NCBI RefSeq assembly: GCF_020520285.1
Contig: NZ_CP084742.1
Location: forward strand, 3,658,001 to 3,722,000
From: Pseudomonas sp. L5B5
GTDB taxonomy: Bacteria > Pseudomonadota > Gammaproteobacteria > Pseudomonadales > Pseudomonadaceae
Length of the DNA: 64,000 bases
Reading direction: 5' to 3'
The position numbers and the translations under genes were made by a program. The notes under the pieces are model-generated. The model did no database searches. It saw only the letters and a list, made by a program, of their open reading frames with translations, and was not told where the DNA came from. The number at the start of each line of letters is the position of its first letter. Within the stretch, counting starts at the first letter, position 1. Of the stretch, positions 16,083 through 31,273 are shown one piece after another.

Positions 16083-16949
16083 CTCGACGAACCCCCTGGC
16101 CATGGGCGAGCACTGGTCCTTGCGTTGTACCAGCCACACCGCGGTCATGGCGTCCGGGTCCAGCAGCCGGCGATAGACCACGCCGTCGATACGCATGCGC
16201 TGGTAGGACGCCGGCAGCACCGAAACCCCCAGGCCTGCGGCCACCAGGCCGATGATGGTCATGGCTTCCGAAGCCTCCTGGGCAAAATGCGGAGTGAAAC
16301 CGGCCTCCCGGGACAGGTTCAACAACTGGGCATACAAGCCGCTGCCATAACTGCGGGGAAAGAACACGAAGGGCTCCTGGGCCAGCTCGGACAGGTGCAG
16401 CCCTTCTTCGCGGCCGGTGGCCAGCGGATGCTTGGAACTGAGCACCGCCACCAGCGGCTCGCGCAGCAGTTCCACCACCGACAGCGCATCCGGCAGGGGC
16501 AAGGGCCGCATGATGCCGACCTGGATGTCCTGGTCCACCAGCGCCTGGGCCACCTGGGTGCTGCTCATTTCCTTGAGCTTGAGGTACACGGCGGCAAAGC
16601 GCTGGCGAAAGGCGAAGATCGCCTGGGGAATCGTCGAGTTGAAGGGCGCCGACGAGGTGAAGCCGATCTTCAGCTCACCCAGCTCGCCCAGTTGCGCGCG
16701 CCGCGCCACATCGGCCGCCTTGTCCACCTGGGCCAATGCCAGGCGTGCCTCTTCGAGGAACAGCCGGCCGGCCTCGCTGAGCTCGACCCGACGATTGGTA
16801 CGCTCGAACAGGCGCGCGCCCAGCTCCTGCTCCAGGGCCTGGATCTGCTGGCTCAGGGGCGGCTGGGAGATGCCCAGGGCCTGGGCAGCGCGACCGAAGT
16901 GCAGCTCTTCGGCAACAGCGATGAAGTAGCGCAGGTGACGCAATTCCAT
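16050..16949 (-). CDS. LysR-family transcriptional regulator
   Basis: This 299-residue protein has the LysR winged-helix start (MELRHLRYFIAVAEELHFG, then LGISQPPLSQQIQALE as the recognition helix at about residues 26-41) and a periplasmic-binding-like effector domain. It is divergent from the MFS exporter gene at 17068, with 118 bases between them, the usual layout of a LysR regulator and its target (compare ynfL-ynfM). The inferred role is control of that exporter in response to a small molecule. Its 3' end overlaps the upstream-lying secreted protein gene on the other strand by 33 bases. Confidence 0.9.
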   Translation of the reverse strand: MELRHLRYFIAVAEELHFGRAAQALGISQPPLSQQIQALEQELGARLFERTNRRVELSEAGRLFLEEARLALAQVDKAADVARRAQLGELGELKIGFTSSAPFNSTIPQAIFAFRQRFAAVYLKLKEMSSTQVAQALVDQDIQVGIMRPLPLPDALSVVELLREPLVAVLSSKHPLATGREEGLHLSELAQEPFVFFPRSYGSGLYAQLLNLSREAGFTPHFAQEASEAMTIIGLVAAGLGVSVLPASYQRMRIDGVVYRRLLDPDAMTAVWLVQRKDQCSPMARGFVELLTRKTGATS

Positions 16950-16971
16950 GGGGGCTCCATTGAGTCGTTAA

Positions 16972-16986
16972 ACCTATCAAACAGGT
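16972..16986. promoter_or_regulatory. Candidate LysR operator in the divergent intergenic region
   Basis: ACCTATCAAACAGGT is an imperfect 15-base dyad (outer ACCT/AGGT pairs exact) placed 23 bases upstream of the LysR start and 82 bases upstream of the MFS start. Position and symmetry suit a LysR site that controls both genes. No exact T-N11-A core was confirmed, so this remains tentative. Confidence 0.3.
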
Positions 16987-17067
16987 CGAACAATATATTG
17001 GAAGGAATCATTAGCCAGCTATATGCTTTTTCCATTGCCTGATTGGCTGCGCTCCCCCGAGGCCCCC

Positions 17068-18342
17068 GTGAAAACCGCTGTCGCCCCCCTTGCCCACGAA
17101 ATCCCTTCCACTCCTTCACCCCTGGACGAGGTGGTCGCCCAACTCAACGACGTCTACATCGAGAAAGGCACGCCGATGTTCATGCGCACGGTACTGGCGC
17201 TGTTCTCCGGCGGTTTCGCCACCTTTGCCCTGCTGTACTGCGTGCAACCGATGATGCCGCTGCTGTCCCGGGGTTTCTCCATCAACGCGGCCCAGAGCAG
17301 CCTGGTGCTGTCGGTGTCCACTGCGCTGCTGGCCGTCGGCCTGCTGGTCACCGGGCCGATTTCCGATCGCATCGGGCGCAAGCCGGTGATGGTGGCGGCC
17401 CTGCTGGCCGCCGCATTGTGCACCATCGCCAGCGCGCTGATGCCCAGCTGGCAGGGGGTGCTGATGATGCGTGCGCTGGTGGGGCTGTCCCTGAGTGGCC
17501 TGGCGGCGGTGGCCATGACCTACCTGAGCGAGGAGATCCATCCACAGCACATCGGCCTGGCCATGGGCCTGTACATCGGCGGCAACGCCATCGGGGGCAT
17601 GACCGGCAGGCTGATCACCGGCGTACTGATCGATTTCGTCAGCTGGCATACGGCAATGCTCGTCATTGGCGCCCTGGCGCTGATCGCCGCGGCGGTGTTC
17701 TGGCGCATCCTGCCCGAGTCGCGCAACTTCCACCCCCGCTCGCTGCATCCGCGCAGCCTGCTGGAGGGCTTCACCCTGCACTTTCGCGATGCCGGCCTGC
17801 CGCTGCTGTTCCTCGAGGCCTTCGTGCTGATGGGCGCATTCGTCACCCTGTTCAACTACATCGGCTACCGCCTGCTGGCCGCGCCGTACCACATGGACCA
17901 GGCCTTCGTCGGCCTGCTGTCGGTGGTATATCTGTCGGGGATCTACAGCTCGGCGAAAGTCGGTGCCCTGGCCGACCGCCTGGGGCGCCGCAAGATGCTC
18001 TGGGCCACCATCGTGCTGATGCTTGCCGGTCTTGCCCTGACCCTGCTGGAGTCGCTGCCGGTGGTGATCATCGGCATGCTGGTGTTCACCTTCGGCTTCT
18101 TCGGGGCGCATTCGGTGGCCAGCAGCTGGATCGGCCGCCGCGCCACCAAGGCCAAGGGCCAGGCCTCGTCACTGTACCTGTTCAGCTACTACGCCGGCTC
18201 GAGCATCGCCGGCACCGCAGGCGGGGTGTTCTGGCACATGGCGGGCTGGAATGGTATCGGCCTGTTCATCGGCGCCCTGTTGCTGGTGGCCTTGCTGGCG
18301 GCCTTGAAGCTGGCCAAGCTGCAACCGCTGGCGGCGCCCTGA
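17068..18342 (+). CDS. MFS transporter (YnfM-like drug/metabolite exporter)
   Basis: This protein of about 424 residues has twelve predicted membrane segments and the MFS motif A (GPISDRIGRKP) after segment 2, with a second copy (GALADRLGRRK) between the halves. An extended soluble N-terminus of about 40 residues precedes the first segment. GTG 17068 is chosen because CGAGG lies 6 bases upstream; an ATG at 17023 has no ribosome site. It resembles E. coli YnfM of the DHA1 group. The substrate is unknown, and control by the divergent LysR protein is likely. Confidence 0.85.
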   Translation: MKTAVAPLAHEIPSTPSPLDEVVAQLNDVYIEKGTPMFMRTVLALFSGGFATFALLYCVQPMMPLLSRGFSINAAQSSLVLSVSTALLAVGLLVTGPISDRIGRKPVMVAALLAAALCTIASALMPSWQGVLMMRALVGLSLSGLAAVAMTYLSEEIHPQHIGLAMGLYIGGNAIGGMTGRLITGVLIDFVSWHTAMLVIGALALIAAAVFWRILPESRNFHPRSLHPRSLLEGFTLHFRDAGLPLLFLEAFVLMGAFVTLFNYIGYRLLAAPYHMDQAFVGLLSVVYLSGIYSSAKVGALADRLGRRKMLWATIVLMLAGLALTLLESLPVVIIGMLVFTFGFFGAHSVASSWIGRRATKAKGQASSLYLFSYYAGSSIAGTAGGVFWHMAGWNGIGLFIGALLLVALLAALKLAKLQPLAAP

Positions 18343-18357
18343 ACCCAAGGCAAGCAT

Positions 18358-18403
18358 GCCGGCGCCCGACTCCCGCAGAGCATCTGCAAGGTCGGGCGCC
18401 GGC
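18358..18403. terminator. Perfect hairpin between convergent genes
   Basis: GCCGGCGCCCGAC (18358-18370) pairs perfectly with 18391-18403 around a 20-base loop. It lies between the ends of the MFS gene (+) and the BOF gene (-), so it could end both transcripts. No long T-run follows on either side. Confidence 0.55.
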
Positions 18404-18432
18404 CTCAGTATCGTGCGAAACGAACGAGCGGC

Positions 18433-18780
18433 TTACTTGATGATTTCCACCAGGTCGACGTCGATCTCGCGCTTCATCAATCCGTTCTCCACCTCGCCGG
18501 TCAACTTGACCAGGGTCTTGTCGTTGAACGGCACGGGGGGCAGGTTCTCGTCGTCGATCTCCACAGTGATGGTGCCACTGGAGTCCTTGAATTCGTATTT
18601 GTCGTCGTTATCCAGCTTCTTGGTGACATAACCCTGGAGTACCACCGGGGTGTCGTCCGAGGCATCCTTGGCGGCCACGACGGTGGTGACCGCCTGGGCA
18701 CCAGGGCCGGTGTAGCCGGCGGCCAGGGCAGCGGTGCTGAACAACGGAGCGAGCAAGAGCACGAGGTAACGGGTTTTCAT
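18433..18780 (-). CDS. Periplasmic BOF-family protein (YgiW/YdeI-like)
   Basis: This 115-residue protein has a signal peptide ending ALAAGY and one bacterial OB-fold domain: VVLQGYVTKKL, KYEFKDSSGTITVEID and KLTGEVE in order. Family members in enterobacteria are linked to stress tolerance and signal sensing in the periplasm; no catalytic residues are expected. It stands alone between two terminator hairpins. The role here is not given by context. Confidence 0.87.
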   Translation of the reverse strand: MKTRYLVLLLAPLFSTAALAAGYTGPGAQAVTTVVAAKDASDDTPVVLQGYVTKKLDNDDKYEFKDSSGTITVEIDDENLPPVPFNDKTLVKLTGEVENGLMKREIDVDLVEIIK

Positions 18781-18869
18781 GGCAGTGATCCAGTGTGGGT
18801 TTCGATGCAGCCAGGTTAACCACCCAGGCTGAATTGAAACTTAATCGGCGCCCTTGCCTTTTCACCCGC

Positions 18870-18896
18870 AAGAAAAAGCCCGGCCAAGGCCGGGCT
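18870..18896 (-). terminator. Rho-independent terminator of hemE
   Basis: On the minus strand, AGCCCGGCC and GGCCGGGCT form a 9-bp stem with a 2-base loop, followed by a TTTTTCTT run. It starts 18 bases after the hemE stop codon. Confidence 0.85.
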
Positions 18897-18914
18897 CGAT
18901 CGCAGCAAGTGCGA

Positions 18915-19982
18915 TTACTCGTGGTATTGCGCCGACAACTCATGCACCGCCTGCAGGAAGGCGCCCGCATGTTCCGGGTTCACTTCCGGGGTGATGCCAT
19001 GGCCCAGGTTGAACACGTGGCCGCTGCCCTTGCCGTAGCTGGCGAGGATGCGCGCAACTTCGCTACGGATCGCCTGCGGGTTGGCGTAGAGCACGGTGGG
19101 GTCCATGTTGCCTTGCAGCGACACCTTGCTGCCGACCCGGCGCCGGGCTTCGCCGATGTCACAGGTCCAGTCCAGGCCCAGGCTGTCTGCGCCGGCGTCG
19201 GCAATGCTTTCCAGCCACAGGCCGCCGCCCTTGGTGAAGAGGATCACCGGAACCTTGCGTCCATCATGTTCGCGGATCAGGCCGCTGACGATCTTGCGCA
19301 TGTAGGCCAGGGAGAACTCCTGATAGGCCGCTGCCGAGAGGCTGCCACCCCAGCTGTCGAAGATCTGCACCGCCTGGGCGCCGGCCTTGATCTGGCCGTT
19401 GAGGTAGCTGGTGACCGACTGGGCCAGCTTGTCCAGGAGCAGGTGCATGGCCTGAGGGTTGTCGTAGAGCATGGCCTTGGACTTGCGGAAGTCCTTGGAC
19501 GAACCGCCTTCGACCATGTACGTGGCCAGGGTCCAGGGGCTGCCGGAGAAACCGATCAGCGGCACGCGGCCGTTGAGCTCACGACGGATGGTGCTGACCG
19601 CATCCATCACGTACCCCAGGTCCTTGTGCGGATCGGGGATCGGCAAGGCTTCGATATCAGCCAGGGTACTGACCACTTTCTTGAAGCGCGGGCCTTCGCC
19701 GGTCTCGAAGTACAGGCCCTGCCCCATGGCATCGGGAATGGTCAGGATGTCGGAGAAGAGGATTGCCGCATCCAGCTGTGGATAACGATCCAGCGGCTGC
19801 AGAGTGACTTCGCAGGCGAACTCCGGGTTCATGCACAGGCTCATGAAGTCGCCGGCATTGGCACGGCTGGCGCGGTACTCAGGCAGGTAGCGCCCGGCCT
19901 GACGCATCATCCACACCGGGGTGACGTCTACGGGTTGCTTGAGCAGGGCACGAAGGAAACGGTCGTTCTTCAGGGCAGTCAT
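18915..19982 (-). CDS. hemE: Uroporphyrinogen decarboxylase
   Basis: This 355-residue protein matches HemE in length and in [13 protein letters not shown] (residues 25-37), the substrate-carboxylate binding signature, plus [11 protein letters not shown] with its invariant aspartate and [13 protein letters not shown]. It removes four acetate carboxyls from uroporphyrinogen III to give coproporphyrinogen III in heme synthesis, in the cytoplasm. It stands between its own terminator and the gltD terminator, so it is probably transcribed alone. The order gltB-gltD-hemE is the same as I recall for P. aeruginosa. Confidence 0.97.
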   Translation of the reverse strand: MTALKNDRFLRALLKQPVDVTPVWMMRQAGRYLPEYRASRANAGDFMSLCMNPEFACEVTLQPLDRYPQLDAAILFSDILTIPDAMGQGLYFETGEGPRFKKVVSTLADIEALPIPDPHKDLGYVMDAVSTIRRELNGRVPLIGFSGSPWTLATYMVEGGSSKDFRKSKAMLYDNPQAMHLLLDKLAQSVTSYLNGQIKAGAQAVQIFDSWGGSLSAAAYQEFSLAYMRKIVSGLIREHDGRKVPVILFTKGGGLWLESIADAGADSLGLDWTCDIGEARRRVGSKVSLQGNMDPTVLYANPQAIRSEVARILASYGKGSGHVFNLGHGITPEVNPEHAGAFLQAVHELSAQYHE

Positions 19983-20027
19983 GTCGGCATCCGGAAAAAA
20001 AGTGGGGGCATTTTCTCAGAGCGCGAC

Positions 20028-20059
20028 ATAAAAGGCACGGCAAGAGCCGTGCCTTTTAT
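20028..20059. terminator. Strong bidirectional-type terminator between gltD and hemE
   Basis: ATAAAAGGCACGGC and its exact complement GCCGTGCCTTTTAT form a 14-bp stem with a 4-base loop. On the minus strand it lies downstream of gltD and upstream of hemE; the A/T-rich base of the stem supplies a T-run in either direction. Confidence 0.85.
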
Positions 20060-20103
20060 CTATAGGGGCAATTTGTCACACAGAAGCCCCCGTACAACCA
20101 ACC

Positions 20104-20195
20104 TGTAGGAGCGAAGCTTGCTCGCGATAGCGGTGGATCAGCCAGCATTCGTGTTGCCTGACACACCTTGATCGCTAGCAAGCTTCGCTCCTACA
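20104..20195. repeat. REP-type inverted repeat pair, fluorescens-group palindrome
   Basis: TGTAGGAGCGAAGCTTGC (start of 20104-20128) is mirrored by 20171-20195, with one mismatch in 25. The 'TGTAGGAGCGA.GCTTGCTCGCGA' element is a well-known dispersed extragenic palindrome of fluorescens-type Pseudomonas. The two units face each other across 42 bases, as a REP doublet does. It lies between the gltD stop and the terminator. Confidence 0.85.
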
Positions 20196-20208
20196 AAGGC
20201 GACGACGA

Positions 20209-26196
<5,988 letters not shown>

Positions 26197-26377
26197 AGAC
26201 ACTTTCTCACCAGGCTGCCTCTTTTCGAGACAAATTTCTTTTCAATTCAACCGCTTACCTTCCACACCGAACGTACGCCGGCTTTGCGGGGGCAAAAGGG
26301 AGGTCATTGTACACACCGACACAAAGCCCCACAAATTTAGCGACGATCAATCGCAAATTCGTGTCGCATTTATGAAC

Positions 26378-26406
26378 GTTTTAAATCGATATGCTGTGCT
26401 AGTCAA
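26378..26406 (-). promoter_or_regulatory. Candidate sigma-70 promoter of gltBD
   Basis: On the minus strand TTGACT (26406-26401) is followed after 17 bases by TAAAAC (26383-26378). The -35 box is 5/6 and the -10 box is 4/6 to consensus. It is about 180 bases upstream of the gltB start. Confidence 0.4.
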
Positions 26407-26517
26407 AAAGTTTTGTCTTTGACTGCAGCGACTCAAAAACTACTGTGACGCAGACACCACAAGGCACGCGGCCTGTAAGGCAGCATGCCGATGCGGAAAT
26501 TTGAGGTTGCCGGGAGA

Positions 26518-26538
26518 GGCGGCCTGGGTAAGGCCGCC
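26518..26538 (-). terminator. Hairpin after the DamX-like gene
   Basis: GGCGGCCT (26518-26525) pairs with AGGCCGCC (26531-26538) around GGGTA, 7 bases past the stop codon on the minus strand. There is no good T-run, so it may be weak or serve mainly as a 3'-end stabiliser. Confidence 0.4.
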
Positions 26539-26544
26539 GAATCT

Positions 26545-28131
26545 TCAGCGGGCCGTTGCCAGTTCTTGTTGAACGCTGGCGACAGTGCGAGGCCAAGGTT
26601 TACCAGCCTGAACCTTCGCTGGCAAGGATTTGATGGCGCTGACCGCTGCATCGCGGCTGGAGAAGTTGCCGTAGGTGATCACATACAGCGGTTTGCCGTT
26701 GAGGACTTTCTTGAAGTAGCGGTACTCGCCGCCCTGTTCCTTGACGAAACCCTGCGCAGTGGCCTCGGAGCTGGTGCCCAGGATCTGTACCACGTAGTTG
26801 CCAGGCGCCTGGCCGGCATACCAGCTGCCACCGGTCGCAGCCTTGGCCACGGTGAGGGGTTTGTCTGCCGGTTTGGCGGCAGGGGCTGGCTTGGCGGCCA
26901 CAGCCTTCTCTACCGGCTTGGGCGTCGGAGCAGGCTTGGCAGTGGCAACCGGGGCAGGTGCCGGTGCTGGAGTCGGACGTGGCGTCGCAGTTGCGGCCGG
27001 GCCCGCTGGAACGCCGACAGGAGGTGCGGTGGTGGTCACGGTTGGCGGAACGGCGCTGGAGCCTGCTACCGGCACACCGTCGTCACCCTCGGTGATACCG
27101 CCCGCTGCTTCGGCCAGCGGCCCCCGCATCACGGGCTGCGACTGGCCGACCAGCGGCAGCGGCATCGGTTGCGACGAACCGGCGAACTCCACTGCCGGGC
27201 TGCCATTGGCGTTCGGTGCCTGGCCCAGCGGCAATTGCGCCTGCTCATTGGCCGGCGTCCCGGTGGCGGGCGCCTTGCCGCGACCCGGCATCAGCCAGGC
27301 CGCGGCAACAGCCACGACCACTACGGCGGAAATGGCCAATACGTGTTTCTTAGGCATGTTGAACCCCATACTTGGACGCTTTACCGCAGAGCGGCTGGCG
27401 ATCATTGCTTCGATCATCGCATCCCTGGCGACCTGGTTGATATTGCCCGGCCAGCCATCGGAGCTTTCGTGAATATCACTGATCTGATCCGCGGAAAAAA
27501 GTTCGATGCCCTGGCCGGCGCCCTCGAGGCGCTGGGACAGGTATTCGCGGGTTTCCTCCTCGGTGTAGGGCTGCAATTCGATGATGTGGAACAGCTCCTG
27601 CTCGGAGCTGAACGGGTCCAGCGCGGCAATCAGCGACGACTCACCGAACAGGAACACATGGGGACGCCCCTCCGGTGCACCAGCGGCCAGCGCCAGCAGG
27701 GCCTCGAGCGCGGACTCGTCGAGCTGTTCGGCGTCGTCCACCAGCAGGTAGACCTCCTGGCCGGTCAGGGCCAGTTGCACCACCTGGGCCAGGATCGCAC
27801 CGATCTCGGCCTGGGCCACATTCAAGGCCTGGGCCACTTGGCGCAGCACCCCGGCGGCATCACCGGCACCGCGCGCGGAAACCACCACGCTCTGCACCGA
27901 TTGCTTGTTGGTACTGGCGACCAGCGCCTGGCGCAACAGGGTCTTGCCACTGCCCTGGGGGCCGGTGACCACCAGCAGCAGCTGGCTGTAGCGGGCCAGG
28001 TGATGCAGCTGCCCCAGCACAGGCTTGCGCTGGGCAGGGAAGAACTTGAAGCCGGGGACCCGAGGGGCGAAAGGGTCGTGGCTCAACTGGTAATGGCCGA
28101 GGAATGCCTCGTCCGCGTGCAAACTAGTCAT
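26545..28131 (-). CDS. DamX-like AAA ATPase with membrane anchor and SPOR domain
   Basis: This 528-residue protein has an N-terminal AAA/ExeA-like ATPase (Walker A GPQGSGKT near residues 57-64, Walker B YLLVDDAEQ) and a membrane segment near residues 262-282. A long Pro/Ala/Lys-rich linker and a C-terminal SPOR domain (YVVQILGTSSEATAQGF onward) follow. SPOR domains bind denuded peptidoglycan at the division septum; E. coli DamX, encoded beside aroB, has a similar linker-SPOR part. It likely acts at the septum or in cell-envelope assembly. It follows aroB by 9 bases, so they share a transcript. Confidence 0.85.
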   Translation of the reverse strand: MTSLHADEAFLGHYQLSHDPFAPRVPGFKFFPAQRKPVLGQLHHLARYSQLLLVVTGPQGSGKTLLRQALVASTNKQSVQSVVVSARGAGDAAGVLRQVAQALNVAQAEIGAILAQVVQLALTGQEVYLLVDDAEQLDESALEALLALAAGAPEGRPHVFLFGESSLIAALDPFSSEQELFHIIELQPYTEEETREYLSQRLEGAGQGIELFSADQISDIHESSDGWPGNINQVARDAMIEAMIASRSAVKRPSMGFNMPKKHVLAISAVVVVAVAAAWLMPGRGKAPATGTPANEQAQLPLGQAPNANGSPAVEFAGSSQPMPLPLVGQSQPVMRGPLAEAAGGITEGDDGVPVAGSSAVPPTVTTTAPPVGVPAGPAATATPRPTPAPAPAPVATAKPAPTPKPVEKAVAAKPAPAAKPADKPLTVAKAATGGSWYAGQAPGNYVVQILGTSSEATAQGFVKEQGGEYRYFKKVLNGKPLYVITYGNFSSRDAAVSAIKSLPAKVQAGKPWPRTVASVQQELATAR

Positions 28132-28140
28132 TGGATCTTA

Positions 28141-29241
28141 TCAACCTTTAAGCTGAGCCAGGGCGCGGTAATCCGCTCCCAGCGTGGCCTGTAGAACCTC
28201 TTTCGGATAGTCGTCGGTCACTGTGGCTTCGCCCATGCGACGTAGCAGCACCAGGCGCAAACGACCATCGATCACTTTCTTGTCAATTGCCATGTGTTCG
28301 AGAAAATCTGCCTCGCTCATCTCCTCGGGAGGGATGACCGGCAGGCCCGCGCGCAGGAACAGGGCGATACCACGATCGCGCTCCTGGTTGCTGATCCAGC
28401 CCAGGCGTGCGGACATTTCCAGGGCCATCACGGTACCGGCAGCCACCGCCTCACCGTGCAGCCAGACACCGTAACCCATGTGGGTCTCGATGGCGTGGCC
28501 GAAGGTATGGCCGAGATTGAGGGTGGCGCGCACCCCCGACTCGCGTTCATCGGCGCCCACCACGGCAGCCTTGGCCGCGCAGGAGCGTTCGATGGCATAG
28601 GTCAGTGCCTGCGGATCCAGTGCCCGCAGGCGATCGACATTCTCTTCCAGCCAGGTGAGGAAGGGCTCGTCGCAGATCAGGCCGTACTTGATGACCTCCG
28701 CCAGGCCCGCCGACAGTTCGCGGCTCGGCAGGGTCTTGAGGCTGGTGGTATCGATCAGCACCACGTTCGGCTGGTAGAAGGCACCCACCATGTTCTTGCC
28801 CAGCGGGTGGTTGATACCGGTCTTGCCGCCTACCGAGGAGTCGACCTGGGACAGCAGGGTGGTGGGAATCTGGATGAAATCGACACCACGCTGATAGCAG
28901 GCCGCCGCAAACCCGGCCATGTCACCGATCACCCCGCCGCCGAGGGCGATGATCGTGGTACGGCGATCGTGACGGGCAGTCAGCAGGCCGTCGAAGATCA
29001 GTTGCAGGGTTTCCCAATTCTTGTAGGCCTCGCCATCGGGCAGGACCACCGAGATCACCGAGAATTGCCCCAGGGCATTGGTCAGACGCTCAAGGTACAG
29101 CGGCGCGACGGTTTCATTGGAGATGATCGCCACTTGCCGACCGGCGATATGCGGCACCAGCAGCTCGGGCCGGTCCAACAATCCTTCACCAATGTGAATC
29201 GGGTAGCTGCGCTCGCCTAGATCGACCTTAAGTGTCTGCAT
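28141..29241 (-). CDS. aroB: 3-dehydroquinate synthase
   Basis: This 366-residue enzyme has the NAD-binding and active-site stretches [53 protein letters not shown] and [11 protein letters not shown] with metal-binding histidines. It converts DAHP to 3-dehydroquinate, step 2 of the shikimate pathway. The gene is 145 bases after aroK, and the DamX-like gene follows it at once. Length and synteny fit AroB of other pseudomonads. Confidence 0.97.
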   Translation of the reverse strand: MQTLKVDLGERSYPIHIGEGLLDRPELLVPHIAGRQVAIISNETVAPLYLERLTNALGQFSVISVVLPDGEAYKNWETLQLIFDGLLTARHDRRTTIIALGGGVIGDMAGFAAACYQRGVDFIQIPTTLLSQVDSSVGGKTGINHPLGKNMVGAFYQPNVVLIDTTSLKTLPSRELSAGLAEVIKYGLICDEPFLTWLEENVDRLRALDPQALTYAIERSCAAKAAVVGADERESGVRATLNLGHTFGHAIETHMGYGVWLHGEAVAAGTVMALEMSARLGWISNQERDRGIALFLRAGLPVIPPEEMSEADFLEHMAIDKKVIDGRLRLVLLRRMGEATVTDDYPKEVLQATLGADYRALAQLKG

Positions 29242-29386
29242 GTGTCCCCACAGTGAAGATGGAAGCAGGCGATGTGCCTTGCATTGACGATGGGCCTCGC
29301 CTGGTCATCTGACGCAGCCCGATAGCTCTGCGCCACACCTTGGCGATCTGGCGCGACGCCGAGAATAGCGCATTTCGCCCGGCGTA

Positions 29387-29905
29387 TTAACGGGGGGGCA
29401 GTTGCAGCAGGCGCTCTAGGATGTCCAGCACCACCAATCGCGGTGGCCGCTCATCGGTTTCCACCACCAGGTCGGCAATTTCCCGATAAAGCGGGTCACG
29501 GATCTCCAGCAGATCCCGCAGTGTCTTGGCCGGGTCGGCGGTACGCAGCAGGGGACGATTGCGGTCCCGCGCCGTGCGCCCCACCTGTTGTTCCACCGAA
29601 GCGTGCAGGTAGACCACTCGTCCGCCGGCGTACAACGCCCGACGATTGGCCTCGCGCATCACTGCGCCGCCGCCGGTAGCCAGGACCATGCCGTCAGTAC
29701 CGCACAACTCGGCGATCATTGCCTGCTCACGATCACGAAAACCCGGCTCGCCTTCCTTATCGAAGATCCACGGGATATTCGCACCTGTGCGCAGTTCAAT
29801 TTCCTTATCGGAATCTTTGAATGGCAGGCGCAACTCTTTGGCCAGCAAGCGGCCGATGGTGCTTTTTCCAGCCCCCATTGGCCCAACAAGAATCAAATTT
29901 CGCAC
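29387..29905 (-). CDS. aroK: Shikimate kinase I
   Basis: This 172-residue P-loop kinase has GPMGAGKST as Walker A near residues 8-16, the shikimate-binding DSDKEIE and RDRE stretches, and ATGGGAV. It phosphorylates shikimate at O3 using ATP. The GTG at 29905 is chosen since it gives the usual [11 protein letters not shown] start and length. It lies four bases after the pilQ stop; a TTG at 29926 would overlap pilQ. Close packing suggests co-transcription with the pilus genes. Confidence 0.95.
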   Translation of the reverse strand: MRNLILVGPMGAGKSTIGRLLAKELRLPFKDSDKEIELRTGANIPWIFDKEGEPGFRDREQAMIAELCGTDGMVLATGGGAVMREANRRALYAGGRVVYLHASVEQQVGRTARDRNRPLLRTADPAKTLRDLLEIRDPLYREIADLVVETDERPPRLVVLDILERLLQLPPR

Positions 29906-29909
29906 AGAA

Positions 29910-31259
29910 TCAATGACTCGCAGCAATCGCCTGGTTGTTCATGATACGCGGAGTGAGAAACACCAACAGCTCGGATTTTTTCTCCGACACCGCGTCTCGC
30001 CGGAAAAGGCGGCCAAGATACGGCACATCGCCCAGAAATGGCACTTTATCTACTACCGTGCTTTTCGTATTGGAAAAAACACCGCCGATGACAATGGTTT
30101 GCCCGTCACGCACCAGCACCTTGGCATTGACTTCGTTTTTGCGGATGGGCGGCACCTCCTGAACCTTGTTCAGGTAATCCGGCTCATCCTTGGTGACCTT
30201 GACGTCCATGACCACCTGGTGGTCCGGGGTGATCTGCGGCGTCACTTCAAGAGACAGCGAAGCCTCCTTGAACGATACCGAGGTCGCACCACTGGAGCTG
30301 GCCTCCTGATAGGGAATCTCGGTGCCCTTGAGAATCCTGGCGGTTTCCTTGTCGGAGGTGACCACCTTGGGCTGGGAGACGATCTCGCCATTACCGCTCT
30401 TTTCCATGGCGGTCAGCTCCAGGTCCAGCAGGAGGTTATCGGTGATGTAGGCGATGCCCATGCCCGAGGTCTTGGCGACGACGCCCAGGTCGACGAAAGG
30501 CAAGTGACCACCCCCGACACCGCTGGACGCCGAGCCGGCAGGCCCGGACAGGCTCCAGTTGCCCCGATTCTGCAATGACCCGCCCCAACGTGCACCCAGC
30601 CCCTTGTCGTAGTCGACGTTGACCTCGACGATCCGCGCCTCGATCATCACCTGGCGTACCGGAACGTCCAGCTGGGCAACGATGCGCCGCAACTCGTCGA
30701 GGCGTTCCTGGTTCTGGTAGGCAATGATGTTGTTGGTGCGCTCGTCGACGCTGATGGAGCCACGCTCGCCGACCCGGTCGTCGCTGCCGGTCACCGACTG
30801 GAACAACCGGGCGATGTCCGCAGCCTTTGCGTAATTGACCTGCACCAGCTCTCGACGCAGGGGCGCCAGGTCCTCCAACTGCTTTTGCGATTCCAGCTCC
30901 TGGAGTTCCCGGGCAGCGATTTCTTCAGCCGGGGCCACCAGCAACACATTGCCGATCCGGCGCTGGTCCAGGCCCTTGGTCTTGAGCACGAGGTCCAGGG
31001 CCTGGTCCCAGGGTACGCCCCGCAGGCGCAGGGTAATGCTGCCCTGGACCGTGTCACTGGCCACCAGGTTGAGCCCCGTGAAGTCGGCGATCAGTTGCAG
31101 CACCGCACGTACTTCGATGTCCTGGAAGTTCAGGGAAAGCTTGTCGCCACTGTAGACCGGGCTTCCTGCGTCGCCCACGGCGCCGACCCCGGAGGCGCTG
31201 GCAGACACCAGCAACACGGCCCATAGCGCCAGGCTACTGGCTGAAACAGTCCTGCTCAT
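29910..31259 (-). CDS. pilQ: Type IV pilus secretin PilQ, short form lacking AMIN domains
   Basis: This 449-residue protein has a signal peptide (residues 1-24) and directly after it the N0/STN domain ([25 protein letters not shown]). An N1/KH-like domain and the secretin beta-barrel part ([15 protein letters not shown], ending VFLTPRIM) follow. Secretins form the outer membrane pore for the pilus. P. aeruginosa PilQ is about 714 residues, with one or two peptidoglycan-binding AMIN domains in the N-terminal third; those are absent here. ATG 31259 is preferred; a TTG six codons upstream would overlap pilP. Confidence 0.9.
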   Translation of the reverse strand: MSRTVSASSLALWAVLLVSASASGVGAVGDAGSPVYSGDKLSLNFQDIEVRAVLQLIADFTGLNLVASDTVQGSITLRLRGVPWDQALDLVLKTKGLDQRRIGNVLLVAPAEEIAARELQELESQKQLEDLAPLRRELVQVNYAKAADIARLFQSVTGSDDRVGERGSISVDERTNNIIAYQNQERLDELRRIVAQLDVPVRQVMIEARIVEVNVDYDKGLGARWGGSLQNRGNWSLSGPAGSASSGVGGGHLPFVDLGVVAKTSGMGIAYITDNLLLDLELTAMEKSGNGEIVSQPKVVTSDKETARILKGTEIPYQEASSSGATSVSFKEASLSLEVTPQITPDHQVVMDVKVTKDEPDYLNKVQEVPPIRKNEVNAKVLVRDGQTIVIGGVFSNTKSTVVDKVPFLGDVPYLGRLFRRDAVSEKKSELLVFLTPRIMNNQAIAASH

Positions 31260-31273
31260 TATCCTGATTCCAT

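Larger units (their letters stand above)
26197..26544. promoter_or_regulatory. 348-base intergenic region upstream of gltB
   Basis: This is the longest gap in the window. It contains no convincing coding frame. It is AT-rich near 26300-26450, where a promoter-like pair reading toward gltB is seen, and has a hairpin after the DamX-like gene near 26518-26538. A long untranslated leader of gltB of about 180 bases would follow from that promoter. Confidence 0.5.

Noticed and set aside
17043..18440. Second plus-strand frame of 465 codons across the MFS gene
   Set aside because: Arg/Pro/His-rich composition typical of an out-of-frame shadow; the other frame has twelve membrane segments and MFS motifs.
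19777..19785. Single DnaA-box match in hemE
   Set aside because: One isolated match is expected by chance in a window of this size; only the cluster at 3347-3730 stands out.
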